From: Pantoea piersonii
GTDB taxonomy: Bacteria; Pseudomonadota; Gammaproteobacteria; Enterobacterales; Enterobacteriaceae
Assembly: GCF_003612015.1 (NCBI RefSeq)
Contig: NZ_RARB01000010.1
Location: forward strand, 146,832-210,831
Reading direction: 5' to 3'
DNA: 64,000 bases
Shown here: piece after piece, positions 29,888 to 42,239 of the stretch
How positions within the stretch are numbered: position 1 is the stretch's first letter
How the letters are laid out: each line of letters starts with the position of its first letter
The notes under the pieces: generated by a model
What the model was told of the DNA's origin: nothing
Database searches by the model: none
The model's input: the letters and a program-made list of their open reading frames with translations, nothing else
Made by a program: the position numbers and the translations under genes

Positions 29888-29896
29888 CGCTTTTAC

Positions 29897-29916
29897 GGCA
29901 GGCCGCCAGGCCTGCC
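29897..29916. other. perfect 8-bp hairpin after the DSD1-like gene
   Basis: GGCAGGCC - GCCA - GGCCTGCC, ten bases after the stop codon; no T-run, so its terminator role is uncertain. Confidence 0.45.
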
Positions 29917-30018
29917 AGCCTGATGAAACCCTGTCTGCGCCACACTTCTCGCCGCGCGCGATTTTCCCTCTGCGCGCAACATGCTTTAATGCCTTTTTAA
30001 CCACGTTCCGGAGGTAGC

Positions 30019-30414
30019 ATGTTGTCGTCCCAGGTTGTCAGTCAGACCATTGCGCGTAACTGGTTAGATTTGTATGAAACGATCTGGAAGCCGGAATATT
30101 TTGCGAAATGGGCTTCTGGGCTAAGCAGCAGCACGCTGGAACAGGAAGGGAGTAACTGGCGCGCCCGTGGACCTGAGGGTTCAGTGAAGATTCGCTTTAC
30201 GCCGCATAATCCGTTTGGCGTGATGGATCACTGGATAGATAGCGGCTTTGGTAAAGAGATCTATATGCCGATGCGCGTAATAGCCAATGAGCAGGGCGCT
30301 GAGGTGCTTATCGTAGTTTACCGTCAGCCGCTGATGTCTGATGAGAAGTTTTCTCAGGATATTGAATGGGTAAGAAGCGATCTTGCTCGTCTCAATCGCC
30401 TGCTTACTCAGTAA
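30019..30414 (+). CDS. SRPBCC (polyketide cyclase/dehydrase-like) family protein
   Basis: 131 aa, no signal peptide or membrane segment. The pattern W-x2-LYETIWKPEYFAKWASGL at the N-terminus, WRARGPEGSVKIRFTPHNPFGVMDHW in the middle and DIEWVRSDLARLNRLL as a final amphipathic helix fits the START/Bet v1-like SRPBCC fold, which makes a hydrophobic ligand pocket. Ligand unknown. GGAGGT lies directly upstream of the ATG. Stands alone; a hairpin with a T-run at 30484-30515 may end its transcript. Confidence 0.7.
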   Translation: MLSSQVVSQTIARNWLDLYETIWKPEYFAKWASGLSSSTLEQEGSNWRARGPEGSVKIRFTPHNPFGVMDHWIDSGFGKEIYMPMRVIANEQGAEVLIVVYRQPLMSDEKFSQDIEWVRSDLARLNRLLTQ

Positions 30415-30847
30415 ACCAGGCCAAAAAGCCGTCATTCTTTAGTCATTGTTGGGCCTTACGGCTCAGAAAAGTGAAAAAAGTTCGGTGAAAATGCATAAGC
30501 ACTTTCACCTTTTTCATAAGCCGTTCCTGCCTCTCACAACAGTTTCATTAAAGCCAGATAGCCGGGAAAATTCCTGGACAGCCAGCACTGCCGTTTCGCT
30601 GTAATGCCTGAAATACGTGCATTCTCTGCGTATGTACATTTTTTATTCCGCGCATTTTCCCTTTTTACTGCACAACGATTAATAAAGCTTTACAACGGAA
30701 GTTAAAAATATTTCATGCAAATGATGAATCCATTTATTTCTACAGCGGCTTTATCGGAGTTTTCTGATGGTGTGAAATTAAAAAAACGAGGTATAAATTA
30801 ACCACACACACAGCAACACTTAAAATAACAACATCAGGAAATTAAAA
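30415..30847. other. AT-rich intergenic stretch without a gene
   Basis: 433 bases. Apart from the possible terminator at 30484-30515 and a TATAAA box at 30792-30797 in front of the orphan gene, I see no gene, repeat or RNA. Composition is clearly more AT-rich than the flanking core genes. Confidence 0.5.
30484..30515 (+). terminator. possible terminator after the SRPBCC gene
   Basis: GGTGAAA - 12 bases - TTTCACC followed by TTTTTC, 70 bases after the stop codon. The 7-bp stem is AT-rich, so it is weak. Confidence 0.45.
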
Positions 30848-31114
30848 ATGGATTGCTCAACTACGGCTCTGCTGTCAGAAGAAGAACTTGTTGAGATCGC
30901 TGGCAGGATGCTGGCAGGAGAATATAAAACAATAAAAGGATTTACCCAGGACCTGGCCGCTTTTCTGTTAAGCACAGAAAAGACGGCCCTGTCCCGGGAC
31001 AATAAAAATAACGGGGAAATTATTTACGTATCAGAAATCCATCGCATTGAATCAATAATAACAGGTGAAGCCTGGCGTACTACGTCTGGACTTCGCTCAG
31101 GCGAATGGCATTAA
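30848..31114 (+). CDS. small orphan protein, function unknown
   Basis: 88 aa, acidic N-terminal half (TALLSEEELVEIAGRMLAGEYKTIKGF) predicted mainly helical, then a Lys/Asn-rich linker and IIYVSEIHRIESIITGEAW. No signal peptide, transmembrane segment or family motif that I recognise. CAGGAAATT lies at ribosome-site distance before the ATG, and TATAAA about 50 bases upstream could be a -10, so it is probably expressed. It sits in the AT-rich variable patch beside a decayed flippase. It may be a lineage-specific gene or a fragment. Confidence 0.45.
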   Translation: MDCSTTALLSEEELVEIAGRMLAGEYKTIKGFTQDLAAFLLSTEKTALSRDNKNNGEIIYVSEIHRIESIITGEAWRTTSGLRSGEWH

Positions 31115-31185
31115 TTATTTGGGTGAAATAGTCAGCTATTTCGCGCATAACACTTTATTCGGTACCTGTACCTAACGAGTATATC

Positions 31186-31830
31186 ATGGCGATACGTGAA
31201 CGAAGCTTTACTGGTGCAAAGTGGTCGATTCTCTCTTCAATTAAAGTTATCGGCATCGGTGTGCTCCAGCTCTCTTTACTGGCGCAAATTCTGCAGGCTA
31301 ACGAGCTGAATCTACTGGCTGTTGCTATTGTCGGACTGCTGATCATCGATACCCTTGCCGATCGTGGCTTTTCCAACGCCCTGATCCGCAGCGGCAGCTT
31401 GTCGGTTCGCGATCAGTCAATGCTTTACTGGGGCAATATGCTGCTGAGCCTGGTTATTTTTGCTGTACTGTTTATCGGCAGCGATCTTGTCAGCAGTTAT
31501 CTGCAGCAGCCCGAACTGGCTATTATGCTGGAAATGGTCTCCGTGGTTTTTATTATTATCCCTCAGGGACAGCATTACCGCGCTATTATGCAGCGTGAAA
31601 AGCAATATACCCGCATCGCCTTTACTGAAACTATATCGGTGCTTTTTGGTCTTGGCGTCACCTTATTCACCGTCTGGCTGACGCCATCGGTACTGTGCGC
31701 CATCTGGGGTTATCTGGCCATTGCTTCCGTACGTATGCTGATCTACTGCTATTATGGCCGGGAAAGTTTTCAGCCGGAATATTGCTTTAACCTGAAAGAA
31801 TACAGTCGCATTCGTGCAAGAATCGGATAA
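31186..31830 (+). pseudogene. truncated polysaccharide flippase (Wzx/TuaB-like MATE/MOP family)
   Basis: 214 aa corresponding to the N-terminal five or six membrane helices of an oligosaccharide flippase, a family usually about 430-490 aa long. N-terminal RSFTGAKWSILSSIKVIGIGVLQLSLLAQIL, then LLIIDTLADRGFSNALIRSG, LEMVSVVFIIIPQGQHYRAIMQREKQYTRIA and AIWGYLAIASVRMLIYCYYG match the family pattern. The frame stops at 31830, and none of the three downstream frames continues the protein, so a deletion rather than a frameshift is likely. A good terminator follows at 31880. No other polysaccharide genes are adjacent. Confidence 0.7.
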
Positions 31831-31879
31831 TAAAAACAAGTCTGTATGGTGGGCTCTGGGCATCTGAAGAGATGCATTC

Positions 31880-31911
31880 GCGTGCTGGTGACAGCACGCT
31901 CTTTTCTTTTT
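31880..31911 (+). terminator. Rho-independent terminator after the flippase fragment
   Basis: GCGTGCTG - GTGA - CAGCACGC followed by TCTTTTCTTTT. Confidence 0.8.
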
Positions 31912-32205
31912 ATCCGCCCTGCATTTTTATTGCCGCAAAGAGACCGCTCTGCCTGCAAAAGCCGTACCTGTCGCACCTCTTCCTGTTAATTCCCTGAAAA
32001 AGCGCGTCGCTGGAATAGTCGCTGAAATTACGATTCGCTTTTCTTATTTTATTGTCGCAGCGGCGCTTGCCGTTTTCCCTCAACGCCAGCGTTTTTCCTC
32101 AGGCCAGCATAAGTTAAACTGATACCAAGCGATCGCCTGAGAATTTTTCAGTAGCTGATATTCCTCTAACCCCGTAGCCTTGCCGCCCACCCTCTGGAGC
32201 CAGCT
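31912..32205. other. intergenic region upstream of yicG
   Basis: 294 bases without a recognisable gene; with the terminator just before it, 375 bases separate the flippase fragment from yicG. The yicG promoter should lie here, but I cannot place it with confidence. Confidence 0.4.
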
Positions 32206-35373
<3,168 letters not shown>

Positions 35374-35427
35374 AGTCAGTTTCAGTATTATGCCCAGTCA
35401 TTTCTTCATCTGTGGAGTAGCACACCT

Positions 35428-35703
35428 ATGGCACGCGTAACCGTTCAGGACGCAGTAGAAAAAATTGGTAACCGTTTTGACCTGGTGTTGGTCGCTGCAC
35501 GTCGTGCACGTCAGATGCAGGTAGGCGGCAAAGATCCGCTGGTTCCGGAAGAGAACGATAAAGCCACCGTTATCGCCCTGCGCGAAATCGAAGAAGGCCT
35601 GATCACTAACCAGATCCTGGACGTTCGCGATCGTCAGGAGCAGCAAGAGCAGGAAGCCGCTGAATTACAGGCCGTTACCGCTATCGCTGAAGGTCGTCGT
35701 TAA
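35428..35703 (+). CDS. rpoZ: RNA polymerase omega subunit
   Basis: 91 aa, [31 protein letters not shown] at the N-terminus and a Gln/Glu-rich C-terminal helix, as in E. coli. It folds around the beta' C-terminus and forms part of ppGpp site 1, which fits its place before spoT. Confidence 0.98.
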   Translation: MARVTVQDAVEKIGNRFDLVLVAARRARQMQVGGKDPLVPEENDKATVIALREIEEGLITNQILDVRDRQEQQEQEAAELQAVTAIAEGRR

Positions 35704-35723
35704 CAGCAACCTGCAGGCCAACC

Positions 35724-37832
35724 TTGTATCTGTTTGAAAGCCTCAATCAGCTGATTGAAAAATACCTGCCGGAGGAGCAAATCAAGCGCCTCCAGCAAGC
35801 GTACCTTGTCGCACGTGATGCTCACGAGGGACAGACACGCTCCAGCGGCGAGCCCTACATTACCCATCCTGTTGCCGTCGCCTGTATCCTGGCGGAGATG
35901 AAGCTCGACCATGAAACGCTGATGGCCGCGCTGTTGCACGACGTGATCGAAGACACGCCGGCCACCTATCAGGATATGGAGCAGCTGTTCGGCAAAAGCG
36001 TGGCGGAGCTGGTAGAAGGCGTATCCAAGCTGGATAAGCTGACCTTCCGCGACAAGAAAGAGGCGCAGGCAGAGAACTTCCGCAAGATGATTATGGCGAT
36101 GGTGCAGGATATCCGCGTCATTCTCATCAAGCTGGCCGACCGCACGCACAATATGCGCACGCTGGGCGCGCTGCGTCCGGACAAGCGTCGCCGCATCGCG
36201 CTGGAAACCCTGGAGATCTACAGTCCGCTGGCGCATCGCCTGGGTATCCATCACCTGAAAACCGAGCTGGAAGAGCTGGGTTTCGAGGCGCTCTACCCTA
36301 ATCGCTATCGCGTGATTAAAGAGGTAGTAAAAGCGGCGCGCGGCAACCGCAAAGAGATGATTCAGAAGATCCTGGCGGAGATCGACGGGCGACTGCAGGA
36401 AGCGGGCATCCCCTGTCGCGTCAGCGGTCGTGAAAAGCATCTCTACTCTATCTACCGTAAAATGACGCTAAAAGAGCAGCGTTTTCACTCCATCATGGAT
36501 ATCTACGCTTTCCGCGTGATCGTGAAGGATGTGGATACCTGCTATCGCGTGCTCGGTCAGATGCACAGCCTGTACAAACCGCGTCCAGGCAGGATGAAAG
36601 ATTATATCGCTATCCCCAAGGCCAACGGCTATCAGTCGCTGCACACCTCCATGATCGGGCCGCACGGCGTGCCGGTCGAGGTGCAGATCCGTACCGAAGA
36701 TATGGATCAGATGGCCGAGATGGGGGTCGCCGCGCACTGGGCATACAAACAGGCGGGCGAAAGCGGCACTACCGCGCAGATTCGCGCCCAGCGCTGGCTG
36801 CAAAGCCTGCTGGAGCTGCAGCAGAGCGCGGGCAGTTCGTTTGAATTCATTGAGAGCGTGAAATCCGATCTCTTTCCTGACGAGATCTACGTCTTTACGC
36901 CGGAAGGGCGCATCGTCGAGCTGCCGGCTGGCGCGACGCCGGTCGATTTCGCCTATGCAGTGCATACCGATATCGGCCACGCCTGCGTCGGCGCGCGCGT
37001 CGATCGGCAACCCTATCCGCTGTCGCAGCCGCTTACCAGCGGCCAGACGGTAGAAATTATCACGGCGCCGGGCGCACGCCCTAACGCCGCCTGGCTTAAC
37101 TTCGTCGTCAGCTCCAAAGCACGCGCCAAAATTCGTCAGCTGCTGAAAAATCTCAAGCGCGAAGACTCCGTCAATCTTGGACGCCGTCTGCTGAGCCACG
37201 CGCTCGGCGGCAGCCGAAAGCTGGCCGAGATCCCGCCTGAGAACATCAAGCAGGAGCTGGATCGTATGAAGCTGACGTCGCTGGACGACCTGCTGGCGGA
37301 GATCGGCCTCGGCAACGCCATGAGCGTTGTGGTGGCGAAGAACCTGCTGCAGTCGACCAGCGCGACGCCGCCGAGCAGCAGCAAGCGCGGCAAGCTGCCT
37401 ATCAAAGGCGCTGACGGCGTTTTGATCACCTTCGCTAAATGCTGTCGTCCGATTCCTGGCGATCCCATTGTGGCGCACGTCAGTCCCGGCAAAGGGCTGG
37501 TGGTGCATCACGAATCCTGTCGTAATATTCGTGGCTACCAGAAAGAGCCGGAAAAATTTATGCCGGTGGAGTGGGATAAGGTCACCGATCAGGAATTCGT
37601 GGCTGAAATCAAGGTCGATATGTTCAACCATCAGGGCGCGCTGGCGAACCTGACGGCTGCGATCAATACCGCAGGCTCTAATATCCAGAGCCTCAATACC
37701 GAAGAGCGCGACGGCCGCGTTTATAGCGCCTTTATCCGCCTGACCGCGCGCGATCGCGTCCATCTGGCGAACATTATGCGTAAAATCCGTGTAATGCCGG
37801 ACGTGATCAAAGTCCACCGTAACCGTAATTAG
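35724..37832 (+). CDS. spoT: bifunctional (p)ppGpp synthetase/hydrolase SpoT
   Basis: 702 aa, the exact E. coli length. HD hydrolase domain (about 20-200) with HPVAVACIL and LLHDVIEDTPATYQDM; synthetase-like domain (about 230-350) with MDIYAFRVIV; TGS domain (DEIYVFTPEGRIVELPAGATPVDFAYAVHT split here); helical and conserved-Cys region (FAKCCRPIPGD); C-terminal ACT domain. The start codon is TTG at 35724, 20 bases after rpoZ; the same TTG start is used in E. coli. Confidence 0.97.
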   Translation: MYLFESLNQLIEKYLPEEQIKRLQQAYLVARDAHEGQTRSSGEPYITHPVAVACILAEMKLDHETLMAALLHDVIEDTPATYQDMEQLFGKSVAELVEGVSKLDKLTFRDKKEAQAENFRKMIMAMVQDIRVILIKLADRTHNMRTLGALRPDKRRRIALETLEIYSPLAHRLGIHHLKTELEELGFEALYPNRYRVIKEVVKAARGNRKEMIQKILAEIDGRLQEAGIPCRVSGREKHLYSIYRKMTLKEQRFHSIMDIYAFRVIVKDVDTCYRVLGQMHSLYKPRPGRMKDYIAIPKANGYQSLHTSMIGPHGVPVEVQIRTEDMDQMAEMGVAAHWAYKQAGESGTTAQIRAQRWLQSLLELQQSAGSSFEFIESVKSDLFPDEIYVFTPEGRIVELPAGATPVDFAYAVHTDIGHACVGARVDRQPYPLSQPLTSGQTVEIITAPGARPNAAWLNFVVSSKARAKIRQLLKNLKREDSVNLGRRLLSHALGGSRKLAEIPPENIKQELDRMKLTSLDDLLAEIGLGNAMSVVVAKNLLQSTSATPPSSSKRGKLPIKGADGVLITFAKCCRPIPGDPIVAHVSPGKGLVVHHESCRNIRGYQKEPEKFMPVEWDKVTDQEFVAEIKVDMFNHQGALANLTAAINTAGSNIQSLNTEERDGRVYSAFIRLTARDRVHLANIMRKIRVMPDVIKVHRNRN

Positions 37833-37835
37833 CGC

Positions 37836-38534
37836 ATGAATGCCCAACGCTTTGCTCGTATTCAGGAGATGCTGACGCTTCGCCAGCACGACCTTACCGT
37901 CTGCATGGAACAGGTGCACAAGCCGCACAACGTCTCGGCGGTGATCCGCACCGCGGATGCGGTGGGCATTCATGAAGTGCACGCCGTCTGGCCCAGCGAA
38001 CGAATGCGCACCATGGTCTCCGCTTCTGCCGGCAGCAACAGCTGGGTGAAGGTAAAAACCCACCGTCATATTGCTGAGGCGGTCACGCATCTGAAAGATC
38101 GCGGCATGCAGGTGCTGGCGACCAACCTGTCGGCCAGAGCGGTCGATTTTCGCGAAATAGATTATACCCGCCCGACCTGCATTTTGATGGGTCAGGAGAA
38201 AACCGGCATAACCGCCGAAGCGCTGGCGCTGGCCGATTGCGACATCATTATTCCGATGGTCGGCATGGTGCAGTCGCTGAACGTTTCCGTGGCGTCCGCG
38301 CTGATCCTCTATGAAGCGCAACGCCAGCGGCAGAATGCCGGGCTCTATCAGCGTCAGCACAGCCTGTTGGATGAAGATGAGCAGCAGCGTCTGCTGTTCG
38401 AAGGTGGCTATCCGGTGCTGGCGCGCGTGGCGAAGCAGAAAGGTCTGCCTTATCCCCATATCAATGCCAGCGGCGAAGTAGAAGCTGACGCTGAGTGGTG
38501 GGCCAGAATGCAGGCTACGGGGAAAAAGAAATGA
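37836..38534 (+). CDS. trmH: tRNA (guanosine-18-2'-O)-methyltransferase TrmH
   Basis: SPOUT-class methyltransferase making Gm18 in tRNA. 232 aa. Motif 1 HNVSAVIRTADAVGIHEVH, motif 2 ILMGQEKTGITAEAL, motif 3 IPMVGMVQSLNVSVASALIL, forming the trefoil knot. Starts three bases after spoT; overlaps recG as ATGA. Confidence 0.97.
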   Translation: MNAQRFARIQEMLTLRQHDLTVCMEQVHKPHNVSAVIRTADAVGIHEVHAVWPSERMRTMVSASAGSNSWVKVKTHRHIAEAVTHLKDRGMQVLATNLSARAVDFREIDYTRPTCILMGQEKTGITAEALALADCDIIIPMVGMVQSLNVSVASALILYEAQRQRQNAGLYQRQHSLLDEDEQQRLLFEGGYPVLARVAKQKGLPYPHINASGEVEADAEWWARMQATGKKK

Positions 38535-40609
38535 AAGGCCGCCTGCTGGATGCCATTCCGCTCAGTACCCTGACCGGCGTCGGCGCCAGCCAGGCGGCGA
38601 AACTGGCTAAGCTCGGCCTGCATACCATTCAGGATCTGCTGCTTCATCTCCCGCTACGCTACGAAGACCGCACTCAGCTGTACGCTATTAACGATCTGCT
38701 GCCCGGCATCTGGGCCACGGTAGAGGGCGAGGTATTGCAGTCTGAGGTCACTTTTGGCCGACGCCGTATGCTGGTGTGTCAGATCAGCGACGGCAGCGGC
38801 GTCCTGACCATGCGTTTCTTCAACTTCAACGCAGGTATGAAGAACAGCCTTGCGCCGGGTCGCCGCGTTACCGCCTATGGCGAAATCAAGCGCGGCCAGC
38901 GCGGCCCAGAGATTATTCACCCCGAATATCGCGTACAGGGCGAACAGAGCCCGGTAACCCTCGAAGAGACCTTAACGCCGGTCTATCCCACCACCGAAGG
39001 CATTCGTCAGGCCACGCTGCGCAGCCTTACCGATCAGGCGTTAACGCTGCTGGAGAGCGTGCCGATCGCCGAACTGCTGCCGCAGGAGCTGGCGCAGGGA
39101 TTGATTAGCCTGCCGGAGGCGCTGCGCACGCTGCATCGCCCACCGCCCGATCTGCGTCTGAGCGAACTGGAGCACGGCCGTCATCCGGCGCAGCGTCGTC
39201 TGATTCTGGAAGAGCTGCTGGCGCACAATCTCAGTATGCTGGCGGTGCGCGCTGGAGCGCAGCGCTATTACGCGCTGCCGATGACGCCGCGCCATACGCT
39301 GAGCGACAAACTGCTGGCGGCGCTGCCCTTCTCCCCAACCAACGCGCAAAAACGCGTGGTGCAGGAAATAGAGCGCGACCTGGCGAATGATTTTCCGATG
39401 ATGCGCCTGGTACAGGGCGACGTCGGATCCGGTAAAACCCTGGTCGCAGCACTGGCGGCGCTGGATGTTATTGCGCACGGCAAACAGGTGGCACTGATGG
39501 CGCCTACCGAGCTGCTGGCAGAACAGCACGCGAACAACTTCCGCAGCTGGTTCGCGCCGCTCGGGATTGAAGTTGGCTGGCTGGCCGGCAAGCAGAAAGG
39601 CAAAGCGCGTCAGGCGCAGCAGGAGGCGATCGCCAGCGGCCAGGTGGCGATGGTGGTCGGCACGCACGCGCTGTTCCAGGAGCAGGTGCAGTTCAAAGGC
39701 CTGGCGCTGGTAATAATCGACGAGCAGCACCGCTTCGGCGTGCACCAGCGGCTGGCGCTGTGGGAGAAAGGCGAAGAGCAGGGCTTCCATCCGCATCAGC
39801 TGATTATGACCGCTACGCCGATCCCGCGTACCCTGGCGATGACCGCTTACGCCGATCTCGATACGTCGACCATTGACGAACTGCCACCAGGCCGTACGCC
39901 GGTCACCACCGTGGCGATCCCTGACAGCCGCCGCGACGACATTATCGCCCGCGTGCGGCATGCCTGCCAGGAGGGCCGCCAGGCTTACTGGGTCTGCACG
40001 CTGATCGAAGAGTCTGAGCTGCTGGAAGCGCAGGCGGCGGAAGCGAGCTGGGAAGCCTTAAAAGCTGCGCTGCCCGATCTGAATATCGGCCTGGTGCATG
40101 GCCGCATGAAGCCTGCGGAGAAGCAGGCGGTAATGGCGGCCTTTAAAGCCAATGAGATGCAGCTGCTGGTAGCCACGACGGTGATTGAGGTCGGCGTCGA
40201 CGTCCCCAACGCCAGCCTGATGATTATCGAAAACCCGGAACGCCTGGGTCTGGCGCAGCTGCATCAGCTGCGCGGACGCGTCGGGCGCGGCGCGGTTGCC
40301 TCGCACTGCGTCCTGCTCTATAAGGCACCGCTGAGCAAAACCGCGCAGCGGCGTTTACAGGTGCTGCGCGACAGCAACGACGGCTTTGTTATTGCCCAGC
40401 ACGATCTGGAGATCCGCGGCCCGGGCGAACTGCTGGGTACACGCCAGACCGGCAACGCCGAGTTCAAAGTCGCGGACCTGCTGCGCGATCAGGCGATGGT
40501 GCCAGAAGTGCAGCGCGTGGCGCGCCATATCCACCAGCATTACCCAGAACAGGCCAGGGCGCTGATTGAGCGCTGGCTGCCGGAAACCGCCCGCTACACC
40601 AACGTCTGA
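38531..40609 (+). CDS. recG: ATP-dependent DNA helicase RecG
   Basis: Fork-regression and branch-migration helicase. 692 aa (E. coli 693). N-terminal wedge/OB domain, then SF2 helicase motifs: Q-region FSPTNAQKRVV, Walker A GDVGSGKTLVA, DEQH box, motif III TATPIP, motif VI QLRGRVGRG, and the C-terminal TRG region RDSNDGFVIAQHDLEIRGPGE split across motif lines. The start at MKGRLLDAIPLSTLTGVGAS fits E. coli and overlaps the trmH stop; twelve upstream in-frame codons are part of trmH in another frame. Confidence 0.97.
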   Translation: MKGRLLDAIPLSTLTGVGASQAAKLAKLGLHTIQDLLLHLPLRYEDRTQLYAINDLLPGIWATVEGEVLQSEVTFGRRRMLVCQISDGSGVLTMRFFNFNAGMKNSLAPGRRVTAYGEIKRGQRGPEIIHPEYRVQGEQSPVTLEETLTPVYPTTEGIRQATLRSLTDQALTLLESVPIAELLPQELAQGLISLPEALRTLHRPPPDLRLSELEHGRHPAQRRLILEELLAHNLSMLAVRAGAQRYYALPMTPRHTLSDKLLAALPFSPTNAQKRVVQEIERDLANDFPMMRLVQGDVGSGKTLVAALAALDVIAHGKQVALMAPTELLAEQHANNFRSWFAPLGIEVGWLAGKQKGKARQAQQEAIASGQVAMVVGTHALFQEQVQFKGLALVIIDEQHRFGVHQRLALWEKGEEQGFHPHQLIMTATPIPRTLAMTAYADLDTSTIDELPPGRTPVTTVAIPDSRRDDIIARVRHACQEGRQAYWVCTLIEESELLEAQAAEASWEALKAALPDLNIGLVHGRMKPAEKQAVMAAFKANEMQLLVATTVIEVGVDVPNASLMIIENPERLGLAQLHQLRGRVGRGAVASHCVLLYKAPLSKTAQRRLQVLRDSNDGFVIAQHDLEIRGPGELLGTRQTGNAEFKVADLLRDQAMVPEVQRVARHIHQHYPEQARALIERWLPETARYTNV

Positions 40610-40665
40610 CCCGCCTCCTTTTTCACCGGCTAAACCGCTCCTTTCCGCACGCTTAAGATAAAGAG

Positions 40666-40681
40666 TGGCAAACGATTGCTT
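40666..40681 (+). promoter_or_regulatory. PurR-like operator at the xanP promoter
   Basis: TGGCAAACGATTGCTT contains the PurR core GCAAACGnTTGC exactly and matches the extended palindrome ACGCAAACGTTTGCGT at 12 of 16 positions. It overlaps a plausible -35 (TTGCTT, 40676-40681) with a TAAAAT -10 at 40698-40703 (16-base spacer). Confidence 0.5.
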
Positions 40682-40733
40682 TCAGCCATAAGCGGTTTAA
40701 AATCCCCCTCTTCACAGATTGGGAAGCCACTTT

Positions 40734-42119
40734 ATGTCCGTTAAGCAACCAGACGCCACCCTGAATAAATCAACCGCGCCGCGCCAGAGCGAGCTGATTT
40801 ATCGTCTTGAAGATCGTCCGCCGCTGCCGCAAACGCTGTTTGCCGCTGGTCAGCATCTGCTGGCGATGTTCGTGGCGGTCATCACCCCCGCTCTGCTTAT
40901 TTGTCAGGCGCTGGGCCTGCCTGCGCAGGATACGCAACATATTATCAGCATGTCACTTTTCGCCTCCGGCGTGGCTTCCGTGCTGCAGATTAAAACCTGG
41001 GGTCCGGTCGGTTCAGGCCTGCTGTCGATCCAGGGCACCAGCTTCAACTTTGTTACGCCTTTAATTATGGGTGGCATGACGCTGAAAAACGGCGGCGCTG
41101 ACGTGCCGACCATGATGGCCGCGCTGTTCGGTACGCTGATGGTCGCGTCCTGTACCGAGATGGTGCTGTCGCGCGTACTGCATCTGGCGCGCCGCATCAT
41201 TACTCCGCTGGTCTCCGGCATTGTTGTGATGATTATCGGCCTGTCGCTGATTCAGGTCGGGCTGACCTCGATTGGCGGCGGCTTCGCCGCCATGAACGAT
41301 CACAGCTTCGGCGCGCCGAAAAACCTGCTGCTGGCGGGCGTAGTGCTGGCGGTGATCATCGTGCTCAACCGGCAGCGCAACCCCTATTTGCGCGTCGCGT
41401 CGCTGGTTATCGCCATGGCCGTCGGCTATTTCGCCGCCTGGCTGATGGATATGCTGCCGCAGGCCGCCGCGCCGGTCAGCCAGCCGCTGCTCTCGGTACC
41501 GTCGCCGCTCTACTACGGCCTGGGCTTTGACTGGAACCTGCTGATCCCGCTGATGCTGGTATTTATGGTGACGTCGCTGGAGACCATCGGGGATATCACC
41601 GCCACTTCGGACGTCTCAGAGCAGCCGGTAAGCGGCCCGCTCTATATGCAGCGTCTGAAAGGTGGCGTGCTGGCGAACGGGCTGAACTCCTTTGTTTCCG
41701 CCCTGTTCAATACGTTCCCGAACTCCTGCTTCGGCCAGAACAATGGTGTTATCCAGCTTACCGGCGTCGCCAGTCGCTACGTGGGCTTTGTGGTGGCGCT
41801 GATGCTGATCCTGCTTGGCCTGTTCCCGGCGGTTAGCGGTTTTGTGCAGCATATTCCGGAACCGGTACTGGGCGGCGCGACCATCGTGATGTTCGGTACC
41901 ATCGCCGCCTCTGGCGTGCGCATCGTATCGCGCGAGCCGCTGAACCGCCGCGCGATTATGATTATCGCGCTGTCGCTGGCGGTCGGGCTGGGCGTATCGC
42001 AACAGCCGCTGATCCTGCAGTTTGCACCAGACTGGCTGAAGACGCTGCTCTCTTCCGGCATCGCCGCAGGCGGGATCACCGCCATCGTGCTGAACCTGAT
42101 TTTCCCGCAGGAAAAGTAA
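40734..42119 (+). CDS. xanP: xanthine:H+ symporter XanP (NCS2 family)
   Basis: Inner-membrane purine-base importer. 461 aa, E. coli XanP 463. [36 protein letters not shown] at the N-terminus, QGTSFNFV, the NCS2 substrate motif [21 protein letters not shown] with the key Glu, and [21 protein letters not shown]. About 12-14 helices. ATG 40734 matches the E. coli start. Preceded by the PurR-like site and followed by a hairpin terminator. Confidence 0.96.
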   Translation: MSVKQPDATLNKSTAPRQSELIYRLEDRPPLPQTLFAAGQHLLAMFVAVITPALLICQALGLPAQDTQHIISMSLFASGVASVLQIKTWGPVGSGLLSIQGTSFNFVTPLIMGGMTLKNGGADVPTMMAALFGTLMVASCTEMVLSRVLHLARRIITPLVSGIVVMIIGLSLIQVGLTSIGGGFAAMNDHSFGAPKNLLLAGVVLAVIIVLNRQRNPYLRVASLVIAMAVGYFAAWLMDMLPQAAAPVSQPLLSVPSPLYYGLGFDWNLLIPLMLVFMVTSLETIGDITATSDVSEQPVSGPLYMQRLKGGVLANGLNSFVSALFNTFPNSCFGQNNGVIQLTGVASRYVGFVVALMLILLGLFPAVSGFVQHIPEPVLGGATIVMFGTIAASGVRIVSREPLNRRAIMIIALSLAVGLGVSQQPLILQFAPDWLKTLLSSGIAAGGITAIVLNLIFPQEK

Positions 42120-42126
42120 TCTCTCC

Positions 42127-42147
42127 GGCGGGCCGTGGCCCGCCTTT
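42127..42147 (+). terminator. terminator-like hairpin after xanP
   Basis: GGCGGGC - CGTG - GCCCGCC followed by TTT; strong stem, short T-run. Confidence 0.6.
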
Positions 42148-42239
42148 GCTATTTATTCGTATTTACATCCAGGCTGTTGAGCTACAACGGTAATTCAGGC
42201 ATAACAAGCACTGACCGGAAAGATGGCGGGATGGATGCA

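Noticed and set aside
30019..32205. new defence or toxin-antitoxin system
   Set aside because: The small orphan gene is next to a SRPBCC gene and a broken flippase, not a partner with nuclease, kinase or toxin features; nothing supports an immune function.
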